Positions 1-9,544 of a stretch of DNA of 64,000 nt are shown piece after piece. Source of the stretch: Sphaerisporangium rubeum (GTDB taxonomy: Bacteria > Actinomycetota > Actinomycetes > Streptosporangiales > Streptosporangiaceae). The stretch's first letter is position 1. Each line of letters begins with the position of its first letter. The position numbers and the translations under genes were made by a program. The notes under the pieces are model-generated. The model ran no database searches. It was given only the letters and a program-made list of their open reading frames with translations, and was not told where the DNA came from. The stretch is from assembly GCF_014207705.1 (NCBI RefSeq), contig NZ_JACHIU010000001.1:1612001-1676000 (forward strand), in the 5' to 3' direction.

Positions 1-57
1 ACAAGGGTGGCCAACTCATGCCGATACCCGCAAACCAGTGGTTGAGTGGAGTGACGT

Positions 58-720
58 GTGATTAGCGTCGGCACCATGCGGATGCGGGTCGTCCTGGCCG
101 CCGTCGTGTTCCTGAGCAGCGGATGCTCGGCCGCCGGCGCGGACCGTCCGTTCACCCCGGGTGGCGGGGACGCGGCTCCGCCGGTGACCGCGAAACCCGG
201 TGCCGGTCTCTCCGACCCGCGGACGAAGACCATCGAGGCAGGCACGCTCACCGTGCAGGTCGAGTCCCCGGCGGGCCTCACCCAGGCGCAGCAGGCGATT
301 GTGGACGCCTTCACCACCGGCTACGTCAGCTCCTGGAAGGCCGTCACCAGCCAGGGCGAGGACGACGGGTACCTCAAGGCGGCCGAGGAGCAGGCGGCCA
401 GGGACAGCTACACCTGGGTGAAGGGCTTCGTCGACCAGGGCCGGTCCGCGGCCGGCACGGCCAAGCTGTACGCCATCCAGGTCCCGGCCGTCGCGGGCCG
501 AGGCGCCGAGGTGGACGCCTGCGTGGACGAGTCCGGCATCCAGGTCACCGATGCCGGCACCGGCAGTCCGCTGGCGGACCAGCCGAACTGGACCAAACCC
601 CCCACCGCCGTCTACCTCCAGGTGGCAGCACTGCGCAGAGGCGACGACGGCCGGTGGCGGGTGAAGGCGTACATGCACGCCACCTACCCCCACGAGCGTG
701 CCAAGGAGTGCCGCCGATGA
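58..720 (+). CDS. putative lipoprotein of unknown function
   Basis: Encodes about 220 residues. The N-terminus has a short basic segment, a hydrophobic stretch (VVLAAVVFL) and a lipobox-like SSGC, so export and lipid attachment outside the membrane are likely. The mature part is rich in Ala, Asp and Thr and matches no domain I recognise; it contains two further Cys-poor alpha/beta-looking segments and ends near a 'HATYPHERAKECRR' tail. GTG at 58 has a GGAG six bases upstream; ATG at 76 is an alternative start. The stop overlaps the ATG of the next gene by four bases (ATGA), so the two are translationally coupled and probably work together. Confidence 0.7.
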   Translation: MISVGTMRMRVVLAAVVFLSSGCSAAGADRPFTPGGGDAAPPVTAKPGAGLSDPRTKTIEAGTLTVQVESPAGLTQAQQAIVDAFTTGYVSSWKAVTSQGEDDGYLKAAEEQAARDSYTWVKGFVDQGRSAAGTAKLYAIQVPAVAGRGAEVDACVDESGIQVTDAGTGSPLADQPNWTKPPTAVYLQVAALRRGDDGRWRVKAYMHATYPHERAKECRR

Positions 721-1712
721 GAGCCCTTCTCCTGTCGTTGGCCCTGACCGCGACCACCTTGAGCCTCACCCCGCTGACCGGCACCCCGCTGACAGTCACC
801 CCCCTGACCGGCACTTCGCTGACGGCCGCTCCCGGAGGCGACCCCGGCGGCCCGCGCGGTGACAGCTTCGGCAGCGGCCGTACCAGAGGCGTGATCCTGC
901 GCAACTCCAAGATCGTCGTCAGCGGCAACGGACTAGGTGGCAAGAGCGACGGCTACCGCGTCCAGCGTCCCTGCTGGTACGAGCCCGGCGACAAGGCCGA
1001 CGACATGCTCGAACGCCAGGAGGACGTCCGCGACTACTGGTTCCACACCAACCCGGACGGCACCACGGAGGACTTCGACAAGTTTCTCAAGCAGTACAAG
1101 GACAAGGTCGGCGAGGACGGCCGCTGGTGGACCCCCGCCTACAACGCCGCTGACCCCAACGGCCTCGCCTGCTGGTCGGGCCTCGAAGGCGCCGTCTGGG
1201 TCCCCGCCGGCCAGACCCCACCGGCCGGCATCACCCTGGCCGAGCTGTACCAACTCGCGAGGGCCGCGCTGACCGTCCCCGAGCCGACCATCAACCTCAG
1301 CCCTGACGTGAAGAGCTACGTCAACCTCCCCACCTGGGTCTGGCTGACCGGCGTAGGCGCCACCACCCGCTCCGTCACCGCCGAACTCCCCGGCGTCATG
1401 TCGGCCACGGTCACCGCGACCCTGTCCCGCATCGACATCGACCCCGGCACCACAGGCAACCGCGCGGAGGTCAAGGAGAACTGCGGCCCCACTGGCCACC
1501 CGTACGTCAAAGGCGGCACCTGGACCTGCGGCGTCCGCTACCTCCGCTCCTCCGCCGACCACCCCCAGGACGCCTACCAGCTCACGGTCACCACGACCTG
1601 GCCGGTGACCGGCGGCGCCGGCTTCACCTTCGACCCGGTGGTGGTCGACGCCGTCCGCCAGATCCCCGTAGGCGAGGTCCAGACCACCGTCCGGGAATCC
1701 GGCAAGAACTGA
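717..1712 (+). CDS. secreted protein of unknown function
   Basis: Encodes 331 residues. ATG at 717 overlaps the stop of the upstream lipoprotein gene. The protein starts with a signal peptide (MRALLLSLALTATTLSL) followed by a Thr/Pro/Leu/Gly stretch in which the unit PLTGT is repeated with variation, then a Gly-rich linker. The folded part starts around residue 60, contains several Trp and Cys residues (PCWYEP, LACWSG, NCGPTG, TWTCGVRYL) that could form disulfides, and is predicted here to be beta-rich from its alternating Thr/Val pattern. I do not recognise the family. An in-frame extension back to 123 exists but lacks a signal peptide and overlaps the lipoprotein gene, so it was rejected. 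Confidence 0.7.
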   Translation: MRALLLSLALTATTLSLTPLTGTPLTVTPLTGTSLTAAPGGDPGGPRGDSFGSGRTRGVILRNSKIVVSGNGLGGKSDGYRVQRPCWYEPGDKADDMLERQEDVRDYWFHTNPDGTTEDFDKFLKQYKDKVGEDGRWWTPAYNAADPNGLACWSGLEGAVWVPAGQTPPAGITLAELYQLARAALTVPEPTINLSPDVKSYVNLPTWVWLTGVGATTRSVTAELPGVMSATVTATLSRIDIDPGTTGNRAEVKENCGPTGHPYVKGGTWTCGVRYLRSSADHPQDAYQLTVTTTWPVTGGAGFTFDPVVVDAVRQIPVGEVQTTVRESGKN

Positions 1713-1800
1713 CCTACGACCCCACGAAAACGCACACCACGCGATTCGGCCGCCAACGCTCGAACAGACCTCTCACCCGTACGGATCTCGCCGGCAGCTC

Positions 1801-2736
1801 TCACAGCCCGGCGAGATCCGCCAGCACCCGCGCCTGCGTCATCACCTCGACCCCGTCGTACCCGTACTCCAGCCCCCACAGCGCCGCCTCCACCCGCCGC
1901 GCCACCCCCCACGCTGCCAGCCGCCGCACATCCTCTCCCACGGCGTCCGCCACCAGAGCGAGGCGGCCGGCCAGCACACGGGGAGGGTCCGGCCGGCGGA
2001 AGGGATCGTCGACCTGCTCAAGGAGCGGCCACGGGTCGTACGCCGGATCGCCGAGCATGGGTTTGGCGTCGATGACCAGCCAGGGCTGCCGCCGAGCGGT
2101 GAGGACGTTCCCCGGGTTGAAGTCCCCGTGGACCACGACGGTACGGGACGCCGTAGCCGGGAGCGTACGCAGCAGTTCCGCGCCGTGCGCGACCAGTCCG
2201 GGATCGAACGCCGGCCGCAGCCGCCCCATGCGGTTTTCCACCAGATCGGCCCACTCGGCCGTGACGTCACCGAGAGATTCCAAGCGCGAGTCGGCCGGTG
2301 GCGGAACCCACAGCCGTTCGAGCAGATCGGCCCCGATCAGAAGGCGCTCCTCAGCCGGCAGATCACCGGCCGCCTCCAGGGCCGTACCAGGCTCGCACGG
2401 CTCCAGCAGCAAGGCGTAGACCTCCGGATCGTGCCGCAGCAGCCGCACTGCGCCGTCCCCGTCCCACACCCGCAACGCCTCGGCCTCCCCGGCCGCCTCC
2501 CGGTGCGGCCAGCAGACCTTGAGCACGGCAGAGTCGCCGTCGGAGAGCAGTACCGGAGCCACCCACGAGCAACTCCCCCCGTGGTACGGCCGTCCGAGCC
2601 GCAACGACCACCGGTCCCGCAACTCGTCCACGAGCCGCGGCAGACCAGCCAGCCACTCGCGCGCGTCGGCACGACGGCTCAGCGTCGCGACGACAGGAAG
2701 CGAGGAAGGGAAGAGATCCACGCGAGCTTCGGACAT
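1801..2736 (-). CDS. APH-type aminoglycoside/hydroxyurea-resistance-like kinase
   Basis: Encodes 311 residues of the APH(6)/hydroxyurea phosphotransferase branch of the protein-kinase-like fold. Visible are a nucleotide-binding Lys in SAVLKVCW (about residue 73), the catalytic loop VVVHGDFNPGN (about 202-212; Asp is the base) and the metal-binding Asp in WLVIDAKP (about 223). Family members phosphorylate aminoglycosides or related small molecules in the cytoplasm; the substrate here cannot be read from sequence. ATG 2736 has no ribosome site but a TAATGT box lies a few bases upstream, which suggests a leaderless mRNA; a TTG at 2742 is an alternative. It stands alone between a secreted-protein pair and dnaE, with no resistance cluster nearby. 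Confidence 0.85.
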   Translation of the reverse strand: MSEARVDLFPSSLPVVATLSRRADAREWLAGLPRLVDELRDRWSLRLGRPYHGGSCSWVAPVLLSDGDSAVLKVCWPHREAAGEAEALRVWDGDGAVRLLRHDPEVYALLLEPCEPGTALEAAGDLPAEERLLIGADLLERLWVPPPADSRLESLGDVTAEWADLVENRMGRLRPAFDPGLVAHGAELLRTLPATASRTVVVHGDFNPGNVLTARRQPWLVIDAKPMLGDPAYDPWPLLEQVDDPFRRPDPPRVLAGRLALVADAVGEDVRRLAAWGVARRVEAALWGLEYGYDGVEVMTQARVLADLAGL

Positions 2737-2963
2737 AGCCAAACATTAGAGGCGCCAGTGAGTCGTACTCCTGATCGAATCCCGAAAAGTAGCGGCCGGC
2801 GGCGGCCATCCGGGACATCGACATCCCGGAAGACCTCGGACGACATCCGATCAGGAACGGTCTTCGTCGTCACCGGCATTCAGGGAAATATCGGTATGAC
2901 CTCACCTGGCGCTACTGCATACGCGCGGATCGTTCTCACCGTTCAGCGGGGCTCGCTCGGCTG

Positions 2964-5900
2964 TCAGGGCATCACCAGAGCGCTTGGTCCGAGGAGGACC
3001 TTGATGTCGCCGGCGAAGGCTCCGCCGGTGACGTCGACCGCGTAGTCGGGGAGGGCTACCAGTTGGATCTTGCGGTTGAGGCGTTCCACGCGGAGGCGGA
3101 CGGGGGTGTCTCCTGGGTGGGCCTGGAAGATGCGCTTCAGTTCGTGGACGAGTTCCTTGTCGATTCGTTCTTCGCGGAGTGCGATGACGATGGGTTCACG
3201 GCCGTCGTCTTGGACGCCGCTGATGTCGAGGAAGGTGATGTCGGTGGCGTTGAAGGAGACGGTGGCGTCTTCGCCGTCGCCGCGGGAGCGGATTCGGCCG
3301 GTCACTGAGACGACGAGGTCGGGGGCCAGGTTGCTGCCGTACAGCTGGTAGGTCTGGGGGAAGCAGGGGACCTCGATGGAGGCGTCGTAGTCCTCGATCT
3401 TGAGGATGGCCCAGACGTCGCCTTTTTTGGTGACCTTCTTGTCCACGCCGGAGATGATGCCGGCGATGCGGACGTTGCCGAACTCGGTCTGGCGGTCGAG
3501 GACCTGGGCTATGGTCAGGTCGCGGTTGCGTTCGATGATGCGTTCGGCGCCGTTGAGTGGGTGGTCGGAGACGTAGAGGCCGAGCATTTCCCGTTCGAAG
3601 GAGAGTTTGACTTTTTTGTCCCATTCGCCTTCGGGGATGGGGACCTGGAAGACGCTGCTGTTCGCGTCGTCGTCGTCGAAGGCGCCGAAGAGGGAGTCCT
3701 GGCCCAGGGCCTCTTTGCGCTTCACGTCGATGACGGAGTCCACGGCCTGGTCGTGGATCTGGATGAGGCCCTTGCGTGAGTGGCCGAGGCCGTCGAAGGC
3801 TCCGGCTTTGATGAGGGACTCTATGGTTCGCTTGTTGCAGACGACCTGCGGGACCTTGCGCAGGAAATCGTTGAAGTCGGTGTAGGCGCCTTTTTGGGTG
3901 CGCGCGGAGATGACGCCGTTGATGGCGTTCTCACCGACGTTCTGGACGGCACCGAGGCCGAAGCGGACGTCCTCGCCGACGGCGCTGAAGCGCAGGCCTG
4001 ACTCGTTGACGTCCGGGGGGAGGACTTTGACCTTCATGCGGCGGCACTCGGCGAGGTACAGCGCCATTCGGTCCTTGTTGGTGCCGACCGAGGTGAGCAG
4101 GGCCGCCATGTACTCGGCGGGGTAGTTGGCCTTGAGGTAGGCGGTCCAGTAGGAGACCAGTCCGTAGCCGGCGGTGTGGGACTTGTTGAATCCGTAGGAG
4201 CTGAACGGTTCCAGGACGTCCCAGACCGCCTTGGCGGCTTCCTTGGTGTAGCCCTTGTCGATCATGCCGGAGGAGAAGGTGGCCCACTGTTTGTCCATCT
4301 CCTCCTTTTTCTTCTTACCCATGGCCCGGCGCAGGATGTCGGCGCCGCCGAGGGTGTAGCCGGCCAGTTGCTGCGCGATCGCCATGACCTGCTCCTGGTA
4401 GACCACCAGGTGGTAGGTCGTGCCGAGGATCGGGTCCAGGGCTTCCTTGAGGCTCGGATGGATCGGCGTGATCTCTTGCTGTCCGGCCTTGCGCAGCGCG
4501 TAGTTGGTGTGCGCGTTGGCTCCCATGGGGCCGGGACGGCCGAGCGCGAGGACCGACGAGATGTCTTCGAACCGTGCCGGTGCGATCAGCTTGGTGAGGT
4601 CGCGCATCATCGAACTGTCGAGCTGGAAGACGCCGAGCGTGTCGCCTCGGGCCAGCAGCTCGTAGGTCTTCTTGTCGTCCAGCGACAGGCTGAGCATGTC
4701 GAGGTCGATGCCGCGGTTGTCCTTCACGTTCTGCACGGCGTCACCGATGACGGTGAGGTTGCGCAGACCGAGGAAGTCCATCTTCAACGCACCCATGTTC
4801 TCCGAACTGGGGCCGTCGAATCCGGTGATGCGTGCCCCGTCGTCGGGACGCATGAAGATCGGCATGACGTCGATCAGCGGCTGGGACGACAGGATGACAC
4901 CGGCGGCGTGGACGCCGGTGCCTCTGGTCAGGCCTTCCAGTCCGAGCGCCGTGTCGATGACCCGCTTGACGTCGGCGTCCTCCTGGTACAGGGCACGCAG
5001 CTCGGTCGCCTCGGCGTACCGGGGGTGCTTCTCGTCGAAGATGCCGGTGAGCGGGATCTCCTTGCCCATGACGGCAGGCGGGAAGGCCTTGGTGATCTTC
5101 TCACCTACGGGGAACGGATAACCGAGCACCCGCGCCGCGTCCTTGACGGCCGCCTTCGACTTGATCGTCATGTAGGTGATGATCAGCGAGACGTTGTCCT
5201 CGCCGTACTTCTCGGTGACATAACGGATCATGTCCCCGCGCCGGCGCTCGTCGAAGTCCAGGTCGACGTCCGGCATCGAGATGCGCTCGGGATTGAGGAA
5301 CCGCTCGAAGAGCAACGAGTGCTCGATGGGGTCCAGCTCGGTGATGCCGGTGACGTACGCCACCATGGAGCCGGTGGCGGAACCTCGGCCCGGGCCGAGC
5401 CAGATGTTGTTGTCCCGCGCGTACTGGCAGATGTCGGCGACGACGAGGAAGTAACCCGGGAAGCCCATGCCTTCGATGACGCCGAGCTCGTAGTCGATCC
5501 GCTCCATCACATGAGCGGGCACCGGATCGCCGTACCGGTTCACCGCGCCGCGGTAGGCCTCCTTGCGGAGCCAGCTCATCTCGGTCTCCCCGTCGGGGAC
5601 CGGGAACTTCGCGGCGAGGTCGCGGTGGGAGAACACCTCGTCGTAGGACTCGACCCGCTCGGCGATGACCAGGGTGTTCCGGCACCCGTCGGCCCAGACG
5701 TCGGAGCTCGGGTCCAGAGCCCGCATCTCCTCGGCGGACCGCACGTAGTAGCCGTTGCCGGAGAACCGGAACCTGTTGGGGTCGCTCAGCAGGGAGTTGG
5801 TGCCGACGCAGAGCAAGGCGTCATGGGCCGTGGCCTGGTCCTCGGTGACGTAATGGGAGTCGTTGGTCACCAGAGGCGGGATGTCGAGGGTCTTCCCGAT

Positions 5901-6548
5901 CCGCAACAGGTCGTCGCGGACCCCGGTCTCGATCGGGATCCCCCCGTGATCCATGATCTCCAGGAAGTAGTTCTCCCGGCCGAAGATCTCCTGGTACTTG
6001 GCGGCGTGTTCCAGCGCCTTGTCGAACTGGCCGAGCCGGAGCCGGGTCTGCACGGCCCCGGAAGGACAGCCGGTCGTGGCGACGATGCCTTCGTGGTAGC
6101 GGTCGAACAGCTCGTCGTCCATGCGGGGGTACTTCTTCATGTGGCCTTCCAGGGAGGCCAGCGAAGAAATGCGGAAGAGGTTGCGCAACCCCTGAGCGTT
6201 GACGGCCCACATGGTCTTGTGCAGATAGGTGCCGCTCGCCGAGACGTCGCCGCCGAGGCCGGTACGTTCGTCGGACTTGCGCTGGTGGGGCTCCCCCCAG
6301 AAGACGGGCCGCTTGTAGTGGCGTGACTCCGGGCTGACGTAGCCCTCGATCCCGATGATCGGCTTCACGCCGGCGGCCTTGGTCTTGGACTGGAACTCGT
6401 ACGCACCGAACAGGTTGCCGTGGTCGCTCATCGCGATCGCCGGCATGCCGAGCTCGGCCGCGCGGGCCGCCAGCTTGCTGATCTTCGCCGCACCGTCCAG
6501 CATCGAGTACTCAGTGTGAACATGCAGGTGAACGAACGAATCAGCCAC
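2964..6548 (-). CDS. dnaE: DNA polymerase III alpha subunit (replicative polymerase)
   Basis: Encodes 1194 residues, full length for DnaE1. The N-terminal PHP domain starts immediately (FVHLHVHTEYSMLDGAAK); in mycobacterial DnaE1 this domain carries the proofreading exonuclease. The polymerase core has the catalytic acidic motif PDVDLDFD at about 422-430, followed by the fingers (FNKSHTAGYGLVSYWTAYLK), a helix-hairpin-helix region and a C-terminal OB fold (VRIAGIISGVDKKVTKKGD, about 1020). It acts in the replisome with the beta clamp. GTG 6548 is chosen because homologues begin MADSFVHLHVH and AGGAAAGG lies upstream; the longer reading to 6590 adds 14 poorly conserved residues. It appears monocistronic. 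Confidence 0.97.
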   Translation of the reverse strand: MADSFVHLHVHTEYSMLDGAAKISKLAARAAELGMPAIAMSDHGNLFGAYEFQSKTKAAGVKPIIGIEGYVSPESRHYKRPVFWGEPHQRKSDERTGLGGDVSASGTYLHKTMWAVNAQGLRNLFRISSLASLEGHMKKYPRMDDELFDRYHEGIVATTGCPSGAVQTRLRLGQFDKALEHAAKYQEIFGRENYFLEIMDHGGIPIETGVRDDLLRIGKTLDIPPLVTNDSHYVTEDQATAHDALLCVGTNSLLSDPNRFRFSGNGYYVRSAEEMRALDPSSDVWADGCRNTLVIAERVESYDEVFSHRDLAAKFPVPDGETEMSWLRKEAYRGAVNRYGDPVPAHVMERIDYELGVIEGMGFPGYFLVVADICQYARDNNIWLGPGRGSATGSMVAYVTGITELDPIEHSLLFERFLNPERISMPDVDLDFDERRRGDMIRYVTEKYGEDNVSLIITYMTIKSKAAVKDAARVLGYPFPVGEKITKAFPPAVMGKEIPLTGIFDEKHPRYAEATELRALYQEDADVKRVIDTALGLEGLTRGTGVHAAGVILSSQPLIDVMPIFMRPDDGARITGFDGPSSENMGALKMDFLGLRNLTVIGDAVQNVKDNRGIDLDMLSLSLDDKKTYELLARGDTLGVFQLDSSMMRDLTKLIAPARFEDISSVLALGRPGPMGANAHTNYALRKAGQQEITPIHPSLKEALDPILGTTYHLVVYQEQVMAIAQQLAGYTLGGADILRRAMGKKKKEEMDKQWATFSSGMIDKGYTKEAAKAVWDVLEPFSSYGFNKSHTAGYGLVSYWTAYLKANYPAEYMAALLTSVGTNKDRMALYLAECRRMKVKVLPPDVNESGLRFSAVGEDVRFGLGAVQNVGENAINGVISARTQKGAYTDFNDFLRKVPQVVCNKRTIESLIKAGAFDGLGHSRKGLIQIHDQAVDSVIDVKRKEALGQDSLFGAFDDDDANSSVFQVPIPEGEWDKKVKLSFEREMLGLYVSDHPLNGAERIIERNRDLTIAQVLDRQTEFGNVRIAGIISGVDKKVTKKGDVWAILKIEDYDASIEVPCFPQTYQLYGSNLAPDLVVSVTGRIRSRGDGEDATVSFNATDITFLDISGVQDDGREPIVIALREERIDKELVHELKRIFQAHPGDTPVRLRVERLNRKIQLVALPDYAVDVTGGAFAGDIKVLLGPSALVMP

Positions 6549-6680
6549 AGGGGATCTCGGCCTTTCCTCGTGGGGTTGGCGGTGACGCAACTCTACCGAG
6601 GGACGGGTGGGACTGGTCGAGCATGGGGGAAAACGTGCGATCAGCGCGTCCGTGGCCCGCCTGCCGATCCGGTGAGCCGC

Positions 6681-7187
6681 CTAGATGGCCCCCTCGTGGC
6701 GGAGCAGCCATTCCTTGACGGCGGTGCCGTAGTAGTAGCCGCCGAAGCGGCGGTTGCCGGTGGCGGGGAGGATGCGGTGGCAGGGGACGAACGGGGCGAT
6801 GAGGTTCTGTGCGCAGGCGGAGCCGGCGGCGCGCGCGGCGGTCCGTGGGAGGCCCGCCTGCTCGGCCAGGTCGGCGTAGGTGATCGTGGTGCCCGCGGGG
6901 ACGGCGCGCAGCGCGGTGAGGAGGCGCAGGCGGGTGGGGGTGCCGGGTTGCTCCAGCGCTACGGCGTCCAGCGCGAAGAGGTCGCCGTCCAGGTAGTCGC
7001 GTACCGCTTGGGTGGGTTTGCCGAGGTCGGCGACCTGGCGCAGGGGGAGAGCCCGCAAGGATTCGGGGAGGCGGGTGTGCATCTCGGCGGGGTCCGCGGT
7101 GTAGCCCGCCGCCACGAGGACGTCGTCGTGGGTGAGCAGCGACAGGGGGCCGGTGGGGGTCGGGAGGACCTGCGCGTCGATGGTCAT
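6681..7187 (-). CDS. ogt: methylated-DNA--protein-cysteine methyltransferase
   Basis: Encodes 168 residues. It removes alkyl groups from O6-alkylguanine in DNA in a suicide reaction onto its own cysteine. The active-site motif PCHR is at 135-138 (Cys136), preceded by the helix-turn-helix AARAAGSACAQN and followed by the FGGYYYG segment typical of Ogt/AGT proteins. It lies 28 bases downstream of the Ada/AlkA-type gene on the same strand, so the two form an alkylation-repair operon. Confidence 0.95.
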   Translation of the reverse strand: MTIDAQVLPTPTGPLSLLTHDDVLVAAGYTADPAEMHTRLPESLRALPLRQVADLGKPTQAVRDYLDGDLFALDAVALEQPGTPTRLRLLTALRAVPAGTTITYADLAEQAGLPRTAARAAGSACAQNLIAPFVPCHRILPATGNRRFGGYYYGTAVKEWLLRHEGAI

Positions 7188-7215
7188 GATGAGCTCCAGG
7201 GGTGGGGTTCCGGGG

Positions 7216-8631
7216 TCAGGAGGCGTGCCAGAGATGGACGGCGGCGTAGGCCCGCCAGGGACGCCAGCGGTCGGGCTCGTGGCCGGGGATGTCCAGTGAC
7301 TCCATGGCGCGCAGCAGGACGAGGTCCTTGGCGGGCCAGGCGTCGGGGTCGCGCAGCGCGCGCATGGTGACGTAGCCGGTGGTCCAGGGACCGATGCCGG
7401 GGACGGTCATGAGCAGGGCCGCGGTGTCGGCGGGGTCGGCGCCGCCGTCCAGGTGGAGGTCGCCGGCGGCGACGAGAGTGGCCAGCGTTCTGAGGGTTTC
7501 CACGCGACGGGTGGTCAGGCCGAGCCCGCCGAGGTCGGTCTCCGCGAGCCGGGCCGCGGTCGGGAAGAGCAGGTGGGGGGTGCCGTCGGCGGGGGGACGT
7601 ACGGCGGTGCCTGCTCTCGCGGCGATGCGGCCGAGCAGGGTGCGGGCTCCGGAGACCGAGATCTGCTGGCCGGCGACGGCGCGGACCGCGAGTTCGAAGC
7701 CGTCGAACGCGCCTGGCACACGCAGGCCGGGACGCCGGTCGAGCAGCGGGGCGAGCGCGGTGGGGCCGAGGGCCGCGGCGATGGCGTGCGGGTCGGCGTC
7801 CAGGTCGAACAGGTGGCGGCAGCGGGCCACGATCCGCGCGAGCCGCCGGGTGTCGTCCAGGGTGACCGACAGCTTCAGGTGTCCCGCGGCGGGGGTCACC
7901 GTGACGACTCCGCCGGGGACGGCGCGCCGGTAGTGGTCCGGGCCGGCGTCCTCGACGCCGGGTACGGCACGCGCCGCGAGGAACGCGAACATCGCCTCGG
8001 CGTCGTACGGCCCCCGGTACGCGAGGCGCAGTGTCACCGCTCCGCCGGCGTCCGGCGGCCGTCCGGCGGCGGCCCGCAGGTCGGTGGGGGAGAAGCGGTA
8101 CGCCTCGCGCATGCTCGCGTTGAACTGGCGGACGCTGCCGAACCCCGCCGCGAACGCCACGTCGGTCACCGGCAGCGCCGTCTCGGTGAGCAGTTGCTTG
8201 GCCAGCAGCAGCCGCCGGGTGCGCGCCACCGCGAGCGGCCCGGCGCCGAGGCGCGTGGTGAAGGTCCGCAGCAGGTGGCGCGGCGTGACGTGCAACCGGT
8301 CCGCGAGGCCCGTCACGCCGTACTCGTCGGCGACCCCGTCGTCGATGAGCCGCAACGCGCGGCCCACCAGGTCGGAGTGCACGTCCCACCCGGGGTCGCC
8401 GGGGCTGAGCTCGGGACGGCAGCGCCGGCACGGCCGGAACCCGGCCGCCTCGGCCGCCGCCGCGTGCCGGTAGAACCGCACGTTCCGCCGGGCCGGTGTG
8501 CGCGCGGGACAGATGGGCCGGCAGTAGATCCCGGTCGAGGTGACGGCCGTGTAGAACCGTCCGTCGAATCGTGTGTCGCGTGCGCTGACCGCGCGGTAGC
8601 ACGAGTCGAAGTCGAGCGTCTGTGGGGTCAC
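7216..8631 (-). CDS. Ada/AlkA fusion: alkylation-responsive regulator and 3-methyladenine DNA glycosylase
   Basis: Encodes 471 residues with three parts. Residues 1-80 are the Ada N-terminal zinc domain with Cys37, Cys41, Cys68 and Cys71 (GIYCRPIC, RPCRRC), which repairs methylphosphotriesters and thereby senses methylation. Residues about 90-195 are an AraC-type DNA-binding domain. The rest is AlkA: an N-terminal AlkA domain and a HhH-GPD glycosylase (VAGQQISV, VPGIGPWTTGYV, and the catalytic Asp in PAKDLVL). It excises alkylated purines and probably activates its own operon with ogt downstream. Start is GTG 8631. The O6-methyltransferase function of classical Ada is supplied separately by the ogt gene. 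Confidence 0.95.
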   Translation of the reverse strand: MTPQTLDFDSCYRAVSARDTRFDGRFYTAVTSTGIYCRPICPARTPARRNVRFYRHAAAAEAAGFRPCRRCRPELSPGDPGWDVHSDLVGRALRLIDDGVADEYGVTGLADRLHVTPRHLLRTFTTRLGAGPLAVARTRRLLLAKQLLTETALPVTDVAFAAGFGSVRQFNASMREAYRFSPTDLRAAAGRPPDAGGAVTLRLAYRGPYDAEAMFAFLAARAVPGVEDAGPDHYRRAVPGGVVTVTPAAGHLKLSVTLDDTRRLARIVARCRHLFDLDADPHAIAAALGPTALAPLLDRRPGLRVPGAFDGFELAVRAVAGQQISVSGARTLLGRIAARAGTAVRPPADGTPHLLFPTAARLAETDLGGLGLTTRRVETLRTLATLVAAGDLHLDGGADPADTAALLMTVPGIGPWTTGYVTMRALRDPDAWPAKDLVLLRAMESLDIPGHEPDRWRPWRAYAAVHLWHAS

Positions 8632-8651
8632 GTGTACGACGATAGGCGCTG

Positions 8652-8701
8652 CTCCCCGCGGACCACCGGCGGAAAACGGACCTCGCCGTGACCGCGGGGA
8701 G
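8652..8701 (-). terminator. long hairpin after the methyltransferase pair
   Basis: The ten-base arms CTCCCCGCGG (8652-8661) and CCGCGGGGAG (8692-8701) are perfectly complementary, and the 30-base loop contains a second GC-rich hairpin (CGGCG...CGCCG). It starts six bases after the stop of the methyltransferase gene and lies before the Ada/AlkA gene, so it should separate the two minus-strand operons. There is no U tract, which is common for actinobacterial terminators. Confidence 0.55.
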
Positions 8702-8706
8702 CGCTG

Positions 8707-9534
8707 TCAGTCGCGTGTGCCCTCGACCAGCCAGTGGGTGCCGGAGATCTGTACGCCGGCCGGGGTCAGGTGCGGGAGCAGGGCTTCGGCGAGGATGTGG
8801 CGCGCGGTTTCCTGAGTGAGGCCGGTGGTCTCCTGGAGGGCTCGTAGCGGGCCGCTGTTGAGGTAGAAGCCGGTGGCGGTGGTGAGGTCGGGGCCGAAGC
8901 CGAGTGGAGCCCGCAGGGGTTTGACGCGGACGTCGGTGTAGCCGGCCCTGTGCAGGACGGTGGTGATGTGGACGGGGTCGGCCAGGGAGAACATCGACGA
9001 GTCGGGGAGGCCGGGCCGGCCGAGGTGGTGGCACAGGGCCGTCATGGGGGTGGTGTACCAGGGGCTGGCGCTCATGGGGCCGGGGCAGACGAAGACGAGG
9101 CGGCCGCCGGAGCGCAGGGCCGTGGCGACGTTGGCGAAGGCGGCCACGGGGTCGGCGAAGAACATGACACCGAAGCGGCTGATCGCCACGGTGAACGAAC
9201 CGGGGACGAACGGGTGGCACTGGACGTCGGCGCGCAGGAACGTCGCGTTGGCGAGACCCGCGGCGGCGGCCCTCTCCTTGGCGCGGCGGAGCATGACGTC
9301 GGACAGGTCGACGCCGTGAGCGCGCCCCTGTGGCGCTCGCGACGCCGCGATGAGAGTGGTCTCACCGGTGCCGCATCCGATGTCGAGGACGTGGTCGTGC
9401 GGTCCGACGGCGGCGGCCGCCAGCAGCGCGTCGGTGATCTCACCGGCGTCTCCTCGTTCGCTGTGTTCGGCCCAGTTGTCCCCTTCGGGGCCGTTCCAGG
9501 CGTCCGCCTGAACCGTGTTGAGTGTTTCGTCCAT
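8707..9534 (-). CDS. class I SAM-dependent methyltransferase
   Basis: Encodes 275 residues. The SAM-binding motif I is VLDIGCGTGETT, followed by motif II GVDLSDVML and a post-I region typical of the UbiE/Methyltransf_25 type. A C-terminal region of about 90 residues carries no recognisable domain. The substrate is unknown; small-molecule or quinone methylation is possible. ATG 9534 is preceded by GAAAGG, and it starts ten bases after the stop of another methyltransferase gene, so both are co-transcribed. Confidence 0.85.
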   Translation of the reverse strand: MDETLNTVQADAWNGPEGDNWAEHSERGDAGEITDALLAAAAVGPHDHVLDIGCGTGETTLIAASRAPQGRAHGVDLSDVMLRRAKERAAAAGLANATFLRADVQCHPFVPGSFTVAISRFGVMFFADPVAAFANVATALRSGGRLVFVCPGPMSASPWYTTPMTALCHHLGRPGLPDSSMFSLADPVHITTVLHRAGYTDVRVKPLRAPLGFGPDLTTATGFYLNSGPLRALQETTGLTQETARHILAEALLPHLTPAGVQISGTHWLVEGTRD

Positions 9535-9544
9535 GTCGTGCCTT

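Noticed and set aside
123-716. Long N-terminal extension of the second gene
   Set aside because: Arg/Gly-rich translation out of frame with the lipoprotein gene; the signal peptide at 717 marks the true start.
2810-2829. Small inverted repeat CCGGGA-N8-TCCCGG as a terminator
   Set aside because: Only six base pairs and not next to a stop codon; too weak to call in such GC-rich DNA.
2679-2879. Short minus-strand frame of 66 codons between the APH-like gene and dnaE
   Set aside because: Overlaps the start of the APH-like gene, no ribosome site and no recognisable sequence.
4176-6326. 716-codon open frame on the plus strand opposite dnaE
   Set aside because: It is the antisense shadow of a fully conserved dnaE; its composition (Val/Gly/Asp/His-rich) is that of a complementary GC-rich frame and it matches no family.
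7184-9220. 678-codon frame on the minus strand across the ogt, Ada/AlkA and methyltransferase region
   Set aside because: Pro/Arg/His-rich low-complexity translation in the wrong frame of three recognised genes.
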